Of a stretch of 64,000 nucleotides of DNA, positions 1 to 6,792 are shown piece by piece. Source of the DNA: Lentzea aerocolonigenes (GTDB lineage: Bacteria > Actinomycetota > Actinomycetes > Mycobacteriales > Pseudonocardiaceae); contig NZ_BBOJ01000020.1 in NCBI RefSeq assembly GCF_000974445.1, positions 62,001 to 126,000 on the forward strand. Direction: 5' to 3'. Position 1 is the first letter of the stretch, and each line of letters opens with the position of its first letter. Below the pieces are notes generated by a model. The model worked only from the letters and a program-made list of their open reading frames with translations. It searched no databases and had not been told where the DNA came from. The translations under genes were made by a program, and so were the position numbers.

Positions 1-82
1 TCGGTCTGCCCACAGCACACGGCGAGCACACGACTGGCAGAAACCCGCGTAGGTGTGCGGCGACGACGAGGCGAGTTCTCAC
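1..82 (-). CDS. possible 5' end of a gene coupled to the AAA ATPase (partial)
   Basis: On the minus strand a GTG overlaps the stop codon of the ATPase gene (GTGA arrangement) and opens a frame that stays open for 27 codons to the window edge. RloA-type ATPases are usually followed by an RloB-type partner, so a coupled gene is expected here. The visible residues do not show a recognisable RloB motif. Too little is visible to name it; the frame could also be chance. Confidence 0.2.
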   Translation of the reverse strand, partial: MRTRLVVAAHLRGFLPVVCSPCAVGRP

Positions 83-1362
83 GCCGCGCCATCGACACCT
101 CGTAGGACGGCGGCCACGAACGCCTCGGCTTGCACGTCGGGGACGGCGCCATAGCTGCCGCCGAGGTAGCGACGCTCCAGGTTCTCGCCCTCCTTGCGCG
201 GTTTGAAGTCCGTCAACGGGTACAAATCGGATGCACCCTCAGAGTTCTTGTCCACGAACCAGACGTCCTCACGGGTGAGCACCTCGTCGCCCAGGACCGG
301 GCTGAGCAGGCTCGCGTCGTGCGTGGTGAAAATCAGTTGGGCACCACCCACGTTGATCTCAGCACTCCGGAAGATGCCCACCAACGCCGCAGTGAGACGT
401 GGGTGCAGACTCGAATCGATCTCGTCGACGACCAGTGTGCCGCCATCACGGAGCATCGCGAGGACGGTGGGCAGCAACATCAGCCAGGAGCGGGTACCCG
501 CCGACTCCTCGCCGATGTCGAACGCCCGGTTCGCAGGTCCGTGCGTGAGCCGGACTCGACCTTGCCGCCGAAGTACTTGCTCCAGGAACTCGCGGACCCC
601 CTCATTCGACCTGTCCGGTTCCATCAGGCGGAGCATCGCGAAAATCTCATCTTCGTCCGCCGGTCGATCTTCGCTGTACCGGATGCCGGTGATTCCGAGG
701 TCTGCGATTCGCAGCAGGCTGACGAACTGATCGGCCAACCCGTCGTTGGAGCGAAGAAACCGCGAGATCGCGCCGTGGTCGAACTGAGCGTGCGCTTCGC
801 CGCGGAACACCAGCTTGTGCGCGAACCATCGTTGTACTGGAAGAACGGCGTCGAGCCCTGATTGAGCGCCAAGACTGAGGAACAGCGAGTTCGGCCGAAG
901 AAGGCCCTTGAGCACGTCGCCTTTCGCCACGCCGTCGGCGACCGTCGTGCCGAACTTGATCTCACCGCCGACGCGTTCGAACAAGATCCGTTTGCGCTTC
1001 TCGGGGTAGCTGTACAGCCACTCCTCGCGGACGCGGTGATCGTCCACCTCGAAGCCGTACGTGTACCGGACGCCGGCCTCGATCAGCTCGACGACGTACA
1101 CCGAGGGCTTGACACGCGGCTCGTCGAGCTTGAACGGCTGTCGCGGCACGCCTCCGTCCGGAGGCCACACGGCGAAGGAGTCGCGTACCGCCGCAGCCAT
1201 GAACTGCAGACCGTCGACGAGGTTCGACTTGCCCGAAGCGTTCGCTCCGTAGATCGCCGCCACCGGCAGGACGTCACGATCCTTCGAGTAGGCAGGCATG
1301 AGCAGCAACTCACGCTCGTCGCGGAACGACCGGTGGTTGCCGAGGCGAAAACTGCGAAGCAT
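79..1362 (-). CDS. AAA family ATPase, OLD/RloA-like (ABC-type head domain)
   Basis: Predicted cytoplasmic ATPase of 427 residues of the AAA_15/AAA_21 group, related to RloA and OLD-type proteins linked to restriction and phage defence. The N-terminus has the SMC/RecF-like pattern: a short strand, then Walker A GANASGKSN at about residues 39-47. Near the C-terminus lie the ABC-like Walker B GGTLVVDEIDSSLHP and the switch histidine TTHD. The middle part is a variable insertion. No nuclease (TOPRIM) domain is fused, so any effector must be a partner encoded downstream, outside the window. The ATG is preceded by a short intergenic stretch shared with divergent argA. Family assignment is firm; a defence role is inference. 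Confidence 0.75.
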   Translation of the reverse strand: MLRSFRLGNHRSFRDERELLLMPAYSKDRDVLPVAAIYGANASGKSNLVDGLQFMAAAVRDSFAVWPPDGGVPRQPFKLDEPRVKPSVYVVELIEAGVRYTYGFEVDDHRVREEWLYSYPEKRKRILFERVGGEIKFGTTVADGVAKGDVLKGLLRPNSLFLSLGAQSGLDAVLPVQRWFAHKLVFRGEAHAQFDHGAISRFLRSNDGLADQFVSLLRIADLGITGIRYSEDRPADEDEIFAMLRLMEPDRSNEGVREFLEQVLRRQGRVRLTHGPANRAFDIGEESAGTRSWLMLLPTVLAMLRDGGTLVVDEIDSSLHPRLTAALVGIFRSAEINVGGAQLIFTTHDASLLSPVLGDEVLTREDVWFVDKNSEGASDLYPLTDFKPRKEGENLERRYLGGSYGAVPDVQAEAFVAAVLRGVDGAA

Positions 1363-1495
1363 GGTCCATCCACCTCCAGAAGCAGACTACAGGCCTCAGA
1401 ATGCGAATAAGTCGCACAGAGCAGCTCGAAGGTATCCACACAGGCCCACTTCAGGAGGTTTGCCACTGGCTCGCGACCGACTCGACGGGCCAGCT

Positions 1496-1520
1496 CATAC
1501 TTGACCACTGTGACCAGTGG
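1496..1520 (+). promoter_or_regulatory. probable -10 element and small inverted repeat at the argA start
   Basis: CATACT at 1496-1501 fits an actinobacterial -10 hexamer and lies 8 bases before the GTG at 1510, which suggests a leaderless or nearly leaderless transcript. No ribosome binding site is placed correctly for either TTG 1501 or GTG 1510. The start region holds a perfect inverted repeat, CCACTG-TGAC-CAGTGG, at 1505-1520, a possible operator. Inferred from sequence only. Confidence 0.3.
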
Positions 1521-2010
1521 GGTAGTCGTGCGGCGCGCCCGCACCAGCGACGTGCGTGCCATGAAGGCGTTGATCGACGGGTACGCGGGCAAGGTCCTGC
1601 TGGCCAAACCCCTGGTCACGCTGTACGAGGCCGTCCAGGAGTTCTGGGTGGCCGAGGAGGACGGCGAGCTGCTCGGCTGCGGTGCCCTGCACGTGATGTG
1701 GGAGGACCTGGCCGAGATCCGCAGTGTGGCCGTCTCCCCCATGGCGCTCGGCCGCGGCGTGGGGCACCGGATCGTGGCCCAGCTGATCGCGACGGCCAGG
1801 GAGCTGCAGCTCGCGCGCATCTTCGTGCTGACGTTCGAGACCAAGTTCTTCAACAAGCACGGCTTCGTGGAGATCGACGGCACGCCGGTGAGCCCCGAGG
1901 TCTACGAGGAGATCATGCGATCGGTGGACGAGGGTGTCGCCGAGTTCCTCGACCTGAGCTACGTGAAGCCGAACACGCTCGGCAACAGCCGGATGCTCCT
2001 GGAGCTCTGA
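1510..2010 (+). CDS. argA: amino-acid N-acetyltransferase (short actinobacterial ArgA)
   Basis: Single-domain GNAT enzyme of 166 residues making N-acetylglutamate, the first step of arginine synthesis, in the cytoplasm. It follows the short mycobacterial-type ArgA closely: VVRRARTSDV at the start, TLYEAVQEFWVAE, a GNAT core EIRSVAVSP followed by GRGVGHRIV (acetyl-CoA loop), FVLTFETKFF, and the end SYVKPNTLGNSRMLLEL. The classical long ArgA has an extra kinase-like domain that is absent here, as is normal for this group. The GTG at 1510 is chosen because it gives the usual N-terminus and suits a leaderless promoter; TTG 1501 in the same frame is the alternative. The gene stands alone and ends inside a strong dyad at 2009-2036. 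Confidence 0.88.
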   Translation: MTSGVVVRRARTSDVRAMKALIDGYAGKVLLAKPLVTLYEAVQEFWVAEEDGELLGCGALHVMWEDLAEIRSVAVSPMALGRGVGHRIVAQLIATARELQLARIFVLTFETKFFNKHGFVEIDGTPVSPEVYEEIMRSVDEGVAEFLDLSYVKPNTLGNSRMLLEL

Positions 2011-2036
2011 CTATTCGAGTAAATACTCGAATAGTC
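2009..2036. promoter_or_regulatory. AT-rich perfect dyad upstream of the MerR/TOMM operon
   Basis: GACTATTCGAGTA and its exact complement TACTCGAATAGTC are separated by AA, giving two 13-base arms. The element starts inside the argA stop codon and ends directly at a TTGACT that can serve as -35 box of the following regulator gene. Its low GC stands out sharply. It may be the binding site of the MerR regulator encoded next, an argA terminator stem, or both. Binding is inference. Confidence 0.6.
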
Positions 2037-2066
2037 TTGACTCGATGAACCAGGGCGCGTCAGGAT
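2037..2066 (+). promoter_or_regulatory. predicted promoter of the MerR/TOMM operon
   Basis: TTGACT at 2037-2042 matches the -35 consensus well. CAGGAT at 2061-2066, 18 bases on, is a weak -10. The start point would fall at about 2073, right at the GTG start codon, and no ribosome binding site is visible, so the mRNA may be leaderless. Unlike classical MerR promoters, the dyad lies upstream of the -35 box rather than in the spacer. Confidence 0.35.
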
Positions 2067-2073
2067 CTGTGCC

Positions 2074-2925
2074 GTGCCCGAATCGCTGACCGTCGACGAG
2101 CTCGCTGCCCGGATCGGCCTGCCCAGCAGCACCATTCGCATGTACCAGACGAAGGGTGTGCTGCACGCGCCGAGAAGGCAGGGGCGCGTGGCGTACTACG
2201 ACGCCTCGCACGTCGAGCGGTTGACGTTGGTCCAGCGGTTGCAGCAGCGGGGGTTCTCGCTGCCGGCGATCGCCGAGCTGATCTCGGCGCGCGAGAAGGG
2301 CGAGTCGGTCGCCGCGGTTCTCGGCATGGGCGAGACCGAGGGGCCCGACGACTGGGTTCGGATCAAGGTGCGCGACATCCGGCACCTCGTTCCGATGGGA
2401 GACGTCCAACCGCGACTCCTCCTCCGGGCTATGCGGTTGGGCTTGGTGCGGTGGAAGTACGGCTGGCCGCACGCGCGTCGCTGGGCACTCGAGGCGGGCG
2501 GCAGGCTCGCCGGCCTCAGGGTGCCCAGCGATGACGTCATGGACAGCTTCACGCGCCTGCGCACGGCGACCGACGCGGTGGCGGCGGACTTCGTGCGGTT
2601 GTTCGAGCGTCAGTTCTGGCCGGAGCTCGCCCGCAAGGCCGGTGACGAGAACCAGCTGGAGAACGTGCGGGCGCTGCTGGTCGAGCTGACGTACACGGCG
2701 GAGACCGCGGTGGTGGGGACGCTGCGGGAGTCCATCCGGGACGCGGCCGAGGAGTTCGCGTCACGGCACGGGTTGCTGCCCAGCGACGAATTCCAGCCCG
2801 CGTGGGCGGAGCAGCCGTTGCCGCCGATCGCCGAGAACCTCATGGATCCGGCGGGAGATCTGCCGAGCGAGCAGGAGATCGAGCGCTTCCTGCAAAAGGG
2901 GGACGAGGATGAGCCTGATCGCTGA
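2074..2925 (+). CDS. MerR family transcriptional regulator of the TOMM operon
   Basis: Regulator of 283 residues. Residues 5-75 form a MerR winged helix-turn-helix (LTVDELAARIGLPSSTIRMYQ, then VAYYDASHVERLTLVQRLQQRGFSLPAI). The remaining about 200 residues are a helical effector domain without recognisable cysteine metal sites, so a small-molecule or peptide ligand is more likely than a metal. The start is a GTG with a probable promoter directly in front. Its stop lies 17 bases inside the next gene, so it is the first gene of the cluster and probably its pathway regulator, possibly autoregulated through the dyad at 2009-2036. Whether it activates or represses is not visible. Confidence 0.85.
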   Translation: MPESLTVDELAARIGLPSSTIRMYQTKGVLHAPRRQGRVAYYDASHVERLTLVQRLQQRGFSLPAIAELISAREKGESVAAVLGMGETEGPDDWVRIKVRDIRHLVPMGDVQPRLLLRAMRLGLVRWKYGWPHARRWALEAGGRLAGLRVPSDDVMDSFTRLRTATDAVAADFVRLFERQFWPELARKAGDENQLENVRALLVELTYTAETAVVGTLRESIRDAAEEFASRHGLLPSDEFQPAWAEQPLPPIAENLMDPAGDLPSEQEIERFLQKGDEDEPDR

Positions 2926-3700
2926 TCCCGCGTGGCAGGCGCAGATACGAGACGAAGGCCTGGTCGTGTACGCGGGGGCCGACCTCGCGTACCTGATTCC
3001 GGACCTGCCCGGGGCGGTGGCCGTGGCGCTGGCGGGACTGTTCGAGCCGGTTTTGAGGGGAGTGGCTCGAACGGTCGACGAAAGCCGGTTGGGGGAACCG
3101 GTGCGCCGGCACGTGGCCCAGCTGAGGACCCTGGGCGCTCTCCGCCCGGCGGGGTTGCCGACCGACGACCGCGAGCCCTTGGGGATCGGCACGCGGTTCG
3201 TCGGAGAGGCGCCCGCCGGGCTGGTGGAGCGGTTGCCGCACGACGACGATCCGGACCTCCTGCTCGTCGTGCGGACCACGGGCACGTTGGTCGACCTCGT
3301 CGAGGTGGCGCGCGAGACGAAGGTTCCGCATCTGTTGCTGGACCTCGCGTACCACCACACCGCCGCGATCGGACCGTTCGTGGTTCCGGGCGCCGGAGCG
3401 TGCCTGGCCTGCCTCGCGGTGCGCGCGGGGCGGCGGTGGGGAGATCCGCCACCTCCCCCGCAGCCGGCGGCACTGACGTTCGACTTCCCGATTTCGCTTG
3501 CGCTGCAAGCGGTTCAGAACATCCGCAACGGCTCGTTGGCGCTGCTGGACGCGGTCGTGACCGTCAACCTCGACGAGTTCACGACGACGCGCGAGAGCGT
3601 GCTGCCGGCCGCCGACTGCGAGGTCTGCCCGAAGGTCGAGTTCGGGCGCGTGACACTTCCTTGGGGGCACCATGAACGGGACAGCAGCCCGGTTACCTGA
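2909..3700 (+). CDS. TOMM cyclodehydratase partner, E1/ThiF-like C protein
   Basis: Protein of 263 residues that resembles the E1-like (ocin-ThiF type) partner of YcaO enzymes in azoline-forming (TOMM) RiPP pathways, which binds the precursor leader and delivers it to the YcaO protein. The most telling stretch is GPFVVPGAGACLACLAVRAG at about residues 155-174, typical of the family. Two cysteine pairs, CLAC (165/168) and CEVC (237/240), match the structural zinc site of these proteins. An ATP-binding GxGxxG loop is not evident, as in many TOMM C proteins. It begins inside the MerR gene and ends 29 bases inside the Cys-rich gene, so expression should be translationally coupled. Assignment rests on motifs and context. 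Confidence 0.72.
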   Translation: MSLIADPAWQAQIRDEGLVVYAGADLAYLIPDLPGAVAVALAGLFEPVLRGVARTVDESRLGEPVRRHVAQLRTLGALRPAGLPTDDREPLGIGTRFVGEAPAGLVERLPHDDDPDLLLVVRTTGTLVDLVEVARETKVPHLLLDLAYHHTAAIGPFVVPGAGACLACLAVRAGRRWGDPPPPPQPAALTFDFPISLALQAVQNIRNGSLALLDAVVTVNLDEFTTTRESVLPAADCEVCPKVEFGRVTLPWGHHERDSSPVT

Positions 3701-4205
3701 CCAGTTCTCACCCGGTGCGGCCGCCGCCAACGCCGCGACGCCCACCTGTTGCTGTTGTTGTTGCTGTTGCGCGGTTTCCTCGGTCGGTGCGGCTGTGCAC
3801 ATCCCGGCAGCGCTGCACCAGGACACCAAGGAGCTGCCCGAACCGGGCACGCGCAGCGCGATCGTCCTTCCCGCCGCGCTGTTCCCTTTGCTCGTCGTGG
3901 TGCTGCCGTTCGCGACGGCGGGCGCGGTCTTCGACCTGCACTGGGGATGGTGGGTCGGGGGCCTGGGCGCGGCGCTGGCGTGGGCCGTGGCGGCGGGGTT
4001 CCTCGCACGGTCGCCGAAGCCGTGGGCGAGCGTGGTGCGGCTGCTCGGCTGGATCCTGCTGTGGTGCCTCGAACCGTTCGTCGCGTTGCCGCTGCTGGTG
4101 GTGCTCTCCGCGGGCACGCACGTCGCGGTCGGTGCGGTGATCTACGTCGGCGGCGCACTGGCGTTCGGGTACTGGCTCTTCCGGCACTACCGGAGGAAGT
4201 CGTGA
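3672..4205 (+). CDS. probable membrane-anchored TOMM precursor: Cys8 peptide fused to four-helix membrane domain
   Basis: Protein of 177 residues in two parts. Residues 1-25 are a short alanine-rich stretch that could be a leader. Residues 26-33 are eight cysteines in a row (3747-3770), followed by AVSSVG. After a hydrophilic linker (to about residue 61) come four hydrophobic helices at about 63-87, 92-112, 121-147 and 152-171, then a basic RHYRRKS tail. A cysteine run followed by Ala/Ser/Gly recalls the core of streptolysin S-type precursors (SagA), and the gene lies between the E1-like partner and the YcaO cyclodehydratase, so conversion of the cysteines to thiazoles is the natural reading. 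Joining a precursor core to a multi-pass membrane domain is very unusual. The membrane part might anchor, export or protect. The alternative is a membrane protein whose cytoplasmic Cys tail is modified. The stop overlaps the ycaO start (GTGA). Confidence 0.65.
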   Translation: MNGTAARLPDQFSPGAAAANAATPTCCCCCCCCAVSSVGAAVHIPAALHQDTKELPEPGTRSAIVLPAALFPLLVVVLPFATAGAVFDLHWGWWVGGLGAALAWAVAAGFLARSPKPWASVVRLLGWILLWCLEPFVALPLLVVLSAGTHVAVGAVIYVGGALAFGYWLFRHYRRKS

Positions 4206-5356
4206 AGACCGTCGCGGAGGCGCTCGTCGAGCGCGCGGTCGGGTGGCGGCAGGGTGTGGTGTCGCAGCTGCACCCCGTGCCGCACAGTCTGTCCGATGTG
4301 GACGTCGAGGGCTGGGCCGCGGTGCCGGAACCGTTCGCCACCGGCGGCACTTCCGGTGGCACCAGCAGGGTTGCCGCGATCGCCGAGGCGCTGGAACGGC
4401 ACGCCGCCGCGCGGGCGCCGCTGGAGATCGCCACGGACGGGGCGTGCTGGCCGCTGGAGCACTTCAGCCTGCACACGGTCGAGCAACGCGTGCGCGGCGA
4501 TTACCGCTACCGCAAGGGATACGTCGACACGAAGTACACGCGGGCGTGGACGTTGCCGGGCAACGAACCGATCCGCGTGCCCGCCGGACTGGTGGGTCTG
4601 GACGCGTCGCACGGGCTGCCCACGACGTCGTCCGGGCTCGCGGCCGGTCCGTCGACGACCAGTGCGTTGCTGCGGGCCGTCCAGGAACTGGTCGAGCGCG
4701 ACGCGTTCACCACGACCTGGCTGCACTCCATTGCGCCCCAACGGTTCTCGGCCGATCTCCCGCACGGCGCGCAGGCGTTCGACCTCACGCCCGCCTACAG
4801 CCCGCACCCGGTGATCGCCGTGGCGGGTTCGCTGCCGATCGCCGGAAAACCACGTCCCACGCTCGGCCTCGCCTGCCGCGCGACGGTCGCGGACGCGCTG
4901 CGGAAGGCGTACGAGGAGTGGGTGCAGGGCACGGTGTTCATCGAGGTGTGGCTGGCGCGCAACGGCGACCGGCCCGTCGAGGAGGCCACCGACTTCGACG
5001 AGCACGCCGTGTACTACGCGACGCATCCGGAGAAGTGGGACGCTCTGCCGTGGTTCTCCGGCATCGAGACCGACCCGCCGCCCGATGCCGATTCACGCGG
5101 CACGGCAGCGGAACTGACCGAACTGGTGCACGCGCTCGACGGCGCGGGCATCCGGCTCGCCTACCGCGAGCTGACGACACCGGAGCTGTCCGCCGTCGGA
5201 CTGCACTGCGTCCGCGTCCTGTCCCCCGACCTCGCGCCGCTGCACGCCGACCACCGCTGGCCCCACCTCGGCGGCCGCGCACGGGAGCTGGACTGGCGCT
5301 ACCCGCACGCCTCACCGGGCGTGTTCCCCAATCCCGCACCACATCCGCTGGGGTGA
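4202..5356 (+). CDS. YcaO-domain cyclodehydratase (azoline-forming, TOMM D protein)
   Basis: Protein of 384 residues of the YcaO family, which uses ATP to activate a peptide backbone amide so that a neighbouring Cys, Ser or Thr side chain closes to an azoline. The YcaO ATP/Mg site is visible as a Ser/Thr-rich loop plus SRVAAIAEALERHAA (E62, E65, R66) and as AVQELVERDAF (E162, E165, R166). The last residues, FPNPAPHPLG, hold the proline-alternating PxPxP tail seen in YcaO proteins that work as azoline cyclodehydratases. Starts with GTG overlapping the precursor stop and ends with a GTGA overlap to the dehydrogenase, so the synthetase genes form one tight unit. The likely substrate is the Cys8 stretch of the preceding gene. 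Confidence 0.85.
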   Translation: MKTVAEALVERAVGWRQGVVSQLHPVPHSLSDVDVEGWAAVPEPFATGGTSGGTSRVAAIAEALERHAAARAPLEIATDGACWPLEHFSLHTVEQRVRGDYRYRKGYVDTKYTRAWTLPGNEPIRVPAGLVGLDASHGLPTTSSGLAAGPSTTSALLRAVQELVERDAFTTTWLHSIAPQRFSADLPHGAQAFDLTPAYSPHPVIAVAGSLPIAGKPRPTLGLACRATVADALRKAYEEWVQGTVFIEVWLARNGDRPVEEATDFDEHAVYYATHPEKWDALPWFSGIETDPPPDADSRGTAAELTELVHALDGAGIRLAYRELTTPELSAVGLHCVRVLSPDLAPLHADHRWPHLGGRARELDWRYPHASPGVFPNPAPHPLG

Positions 5357-5361
5357 GGCCG

Positions 5362-6015
5362 ATGTTCGACGACTTCTGGGCGGCCAGCCGGTTCTCGCCG
5401 CTGCACCAGCGCAGGCTCGGCGAGCGGCTGCGCGACTTCCGGCCGCAACCACCGCTGGTCGACCCGCTGGAGCTGTCCACCGCGCCACAACCGCTGCCCA
5501 AGCCTCATGACCGCCTGCAGAAGCTGTTCCAGGCGCGGAAGAGCACGCGGGAGTTCACGGACAGGCCGTTGACCGACAAGCAGCTCGGCACCGTCCTCGG
5601 CGCACTGGGCGACCACAGCTTCCCGTCCGCCGGCGGCCTGAACCCGTTGCGCTGCTACGCCTTCGTGAACGGGCGCGCGGTCCGCTACGACATCAGCCGG
5701 CACGCCCTGCAGGACATCGGCGCCGCACCCGGGAACCTCGCGGAGATCCTCGGCACTCCGGAGGTCCCGCCGCTCACGATCGTGCTGGTGCTGAAGGACG
5801 ACGAGGGCTTCGAGAAGTACGGCGAACGCGCCGGCCGGTTCGGGCTGATCGAGGTCGGCGCCGCGGCCCAGAGCATTTGCCTCCGTTTGGCGGAACAGAA
5901 ACTCGGCGGCTGTCTGCTCGGCGGAGTAGCCGACAACGAGATGCTTCACTCACTCGGCTTACCCCGCGAACTTCGCGTGGCCACAGCGATCGCGTGCGGT
6001 CACATGATCACCTGA
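5362..6015 (+). CDS. SagB-type nitroreductase-fold FMN dehydrogenase (azoline oxidase)
   Basis: Nitroreductase-fold protein of about 217 residues resembling the B protein of TOMM synthetases, which oxidises azolines to aromatic azoles with FMN. Seen are RKSTREFTDRPLT (FMN phosphate contact), the SagB-like SAGGLNPLRCYAF and, near the end, EVGAAAQSICLRLAEQKLGGCLLGGV. ATG 5362 has GGGTGAGG in front; GTG 5353, overlapping the ycaO stop, would add three residues. It completes the C-D-B enzyme set. No peptidase or ABC exporter gene follows, only a secreted phospholipase after 83 bases. General nitroreductase activity cannot be excluded from sequence alone, but context favours azoline oxidation. Confidence 0.8.
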   Translation: MFDDFWAASRFSPLHQRRLGERLRDFRPQPPLVDPLELSTAPQPLPKPHDRLQKLFQARKSTREFTDRPLTDKQLGTVLGALGDHSFPSAGGLNPLRCYAFVNGRAVRYDISRHALQDIGAAPGNLAEILGTPEVPPLTIVLVLKDDEGFEKYGERAGRFGLIEVGAAAQSICLRLAEQKLGGCLLGGVADNEMLHSLGLPRELRVATAIACGHMIT

Positions 6016-6098
6016 CGTTCATCAGATCGTGTCTACCGAGGACAGTCGATCACCGCTACAACAAGGCGAGACCCTGCTCACATCCCGAGGAGCTCGCC

Positions 6099-6566
6099 AT
6101 GTCGAAGACCCTGCGTTCGGCATTCGTGGGTGCCGCCGCGTCCCTGGCCCTGATCTTCACGGGCGCCCCGGCCCAGGCCGTGGACATCGTCGCGGTGACC
6201 GACGACTACCTCTACACCAAGACACTCAGCCAGTTCACAACACTGCGCGCGCAGCAGCCCTACGCCGGCGAGCTCGACTGGTCGTCCGACGGCTGCTCGT
6301 ACTCGCCGGACAACCCCTTCGGGTTCAAGTTCCTGCCGACCTGCTACCGGCACGACTTCGGCTACCGCAACTACAAGCGGCAGTCGCGGTTCAGCGAGGC
6401 GAACCGGCTGCGGATCGACAACAACTTCAAGTCCGACATGTACAAGGTCTGCGGCAGCAACTGGGCGTGCAAGCGGACGGCCGACATCTACTACGCGGCC
6501 GTGCGCGAGTTCGGCGGCACCGCGTCGTCCACGGCGAAGAGCCTCCAGCAGGCCGGCTTGAAGTAG
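6099..6566 (+). CDS. secreted phospholipase A2 (prokaryotic PLA2 family)
   Basis: Predicted exported lipase of 155 residues. A Sec signal peptide (basic start, hydrophobic helix, APAQA at about residues 22-26) precedes a mature domain of about 125 residues. The mature domain shows the prokaryotic PLA2 signature CYRHDFGYRNY, whose His-Asp pair is catalytic and coordinates calcium, and four cysteines able to form two disulfides. This matches the size and architecture of Streptomyces extracellular PLA2. GAGGAG lies 9 bases before the ATG. It sits just behind the TOMM operon with 83 bases between, so it may have its own promoter. The 3' end, including the stop codon, is the first unit of a 15-bp repeat array. 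Confidence 0.85.
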   Translation: MSKTLRSAFVGAAASLALIFTGAPAQAVDIVAVTDDYLYTKTLSQFTTLRAQQPYAGELDWSSDGCSYSPDNPFGFKFLPTCYRHDFGYRNYKRQSRFSEANRLRIDNNFKSDMYKVCGSNWACKRTADIYYAAVREFGGTASSTAKSLQQAGLK

Positions 6567-6702
6567 TCCGGCTTGAAGTAGTCCGGCCTGAAGTAGTCCG
6601 GCCTGAAGTAGTCCGGCCTGAAGTAGTCCGGCCTGAAGTAGTCCGGGCCCGAAGCAGCCCGGTCTGACGTAGCCCGGCCCGAAGCAGCCCGGCCCGAAGC
6701 AG
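6553..6702 (+). repeat. 15-bp tandem repeat array, 10 copies, beginning in the PLA2 gene end
   Basis: Ten head-to-tail units of CCGGCcTGAAGTAGT. The first six are almost identical; the last four have drifted towards CCCGGCCCGAAGCAG. The first unit encodes the last residues of the phospholipase (GLK and the TAG stop), and because 15 is a multiple of three the stop is reiterated in frame in units 1-6. The array lies in the 3' untranslated region, in front of the terminator hairpin. Confidence 0.95.
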
Positions 6703-6739
6703 CCCGACTGAACTGTCAGACCTCCGGAGTACGTTGAAA

Positions 6740-6772
6740 CGCAGGGGTTCCCGATCAAGGGGGACCCCTGCG
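6740..6772 (+). terminator. intrinsic terminator after the phospholipase gene
   Basis: CGCAGGGGT (6740-6748) pairs with ACCCCTGCG (6764-6772) and the inner bases extend the stem (TCCC with GGGG). A short T run (CTTT) follows at 6777-6780. It lies after the 15-bp array and before the next gene, so it would end transcription of the phospholipase unit and perhaps of the TOMM operon. Confidence 0.7.
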
Positions 6773-6792
6773 TCAGCTTTGGGGGATGACCG

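Noticed and set aside
79..1362. Complete phage-defence island at the left edge
   Set aside because: Only one ATPase gene is visible and its partner lies outside the window; no restriction, nuclease or other defence gene is adjacent.
1401..2048. Alternative longer frame over argA starting at 1401
   Set aside because: It runs out of frame with the conserved ArgA sequence and translates to Arg-rich shadow sequence.
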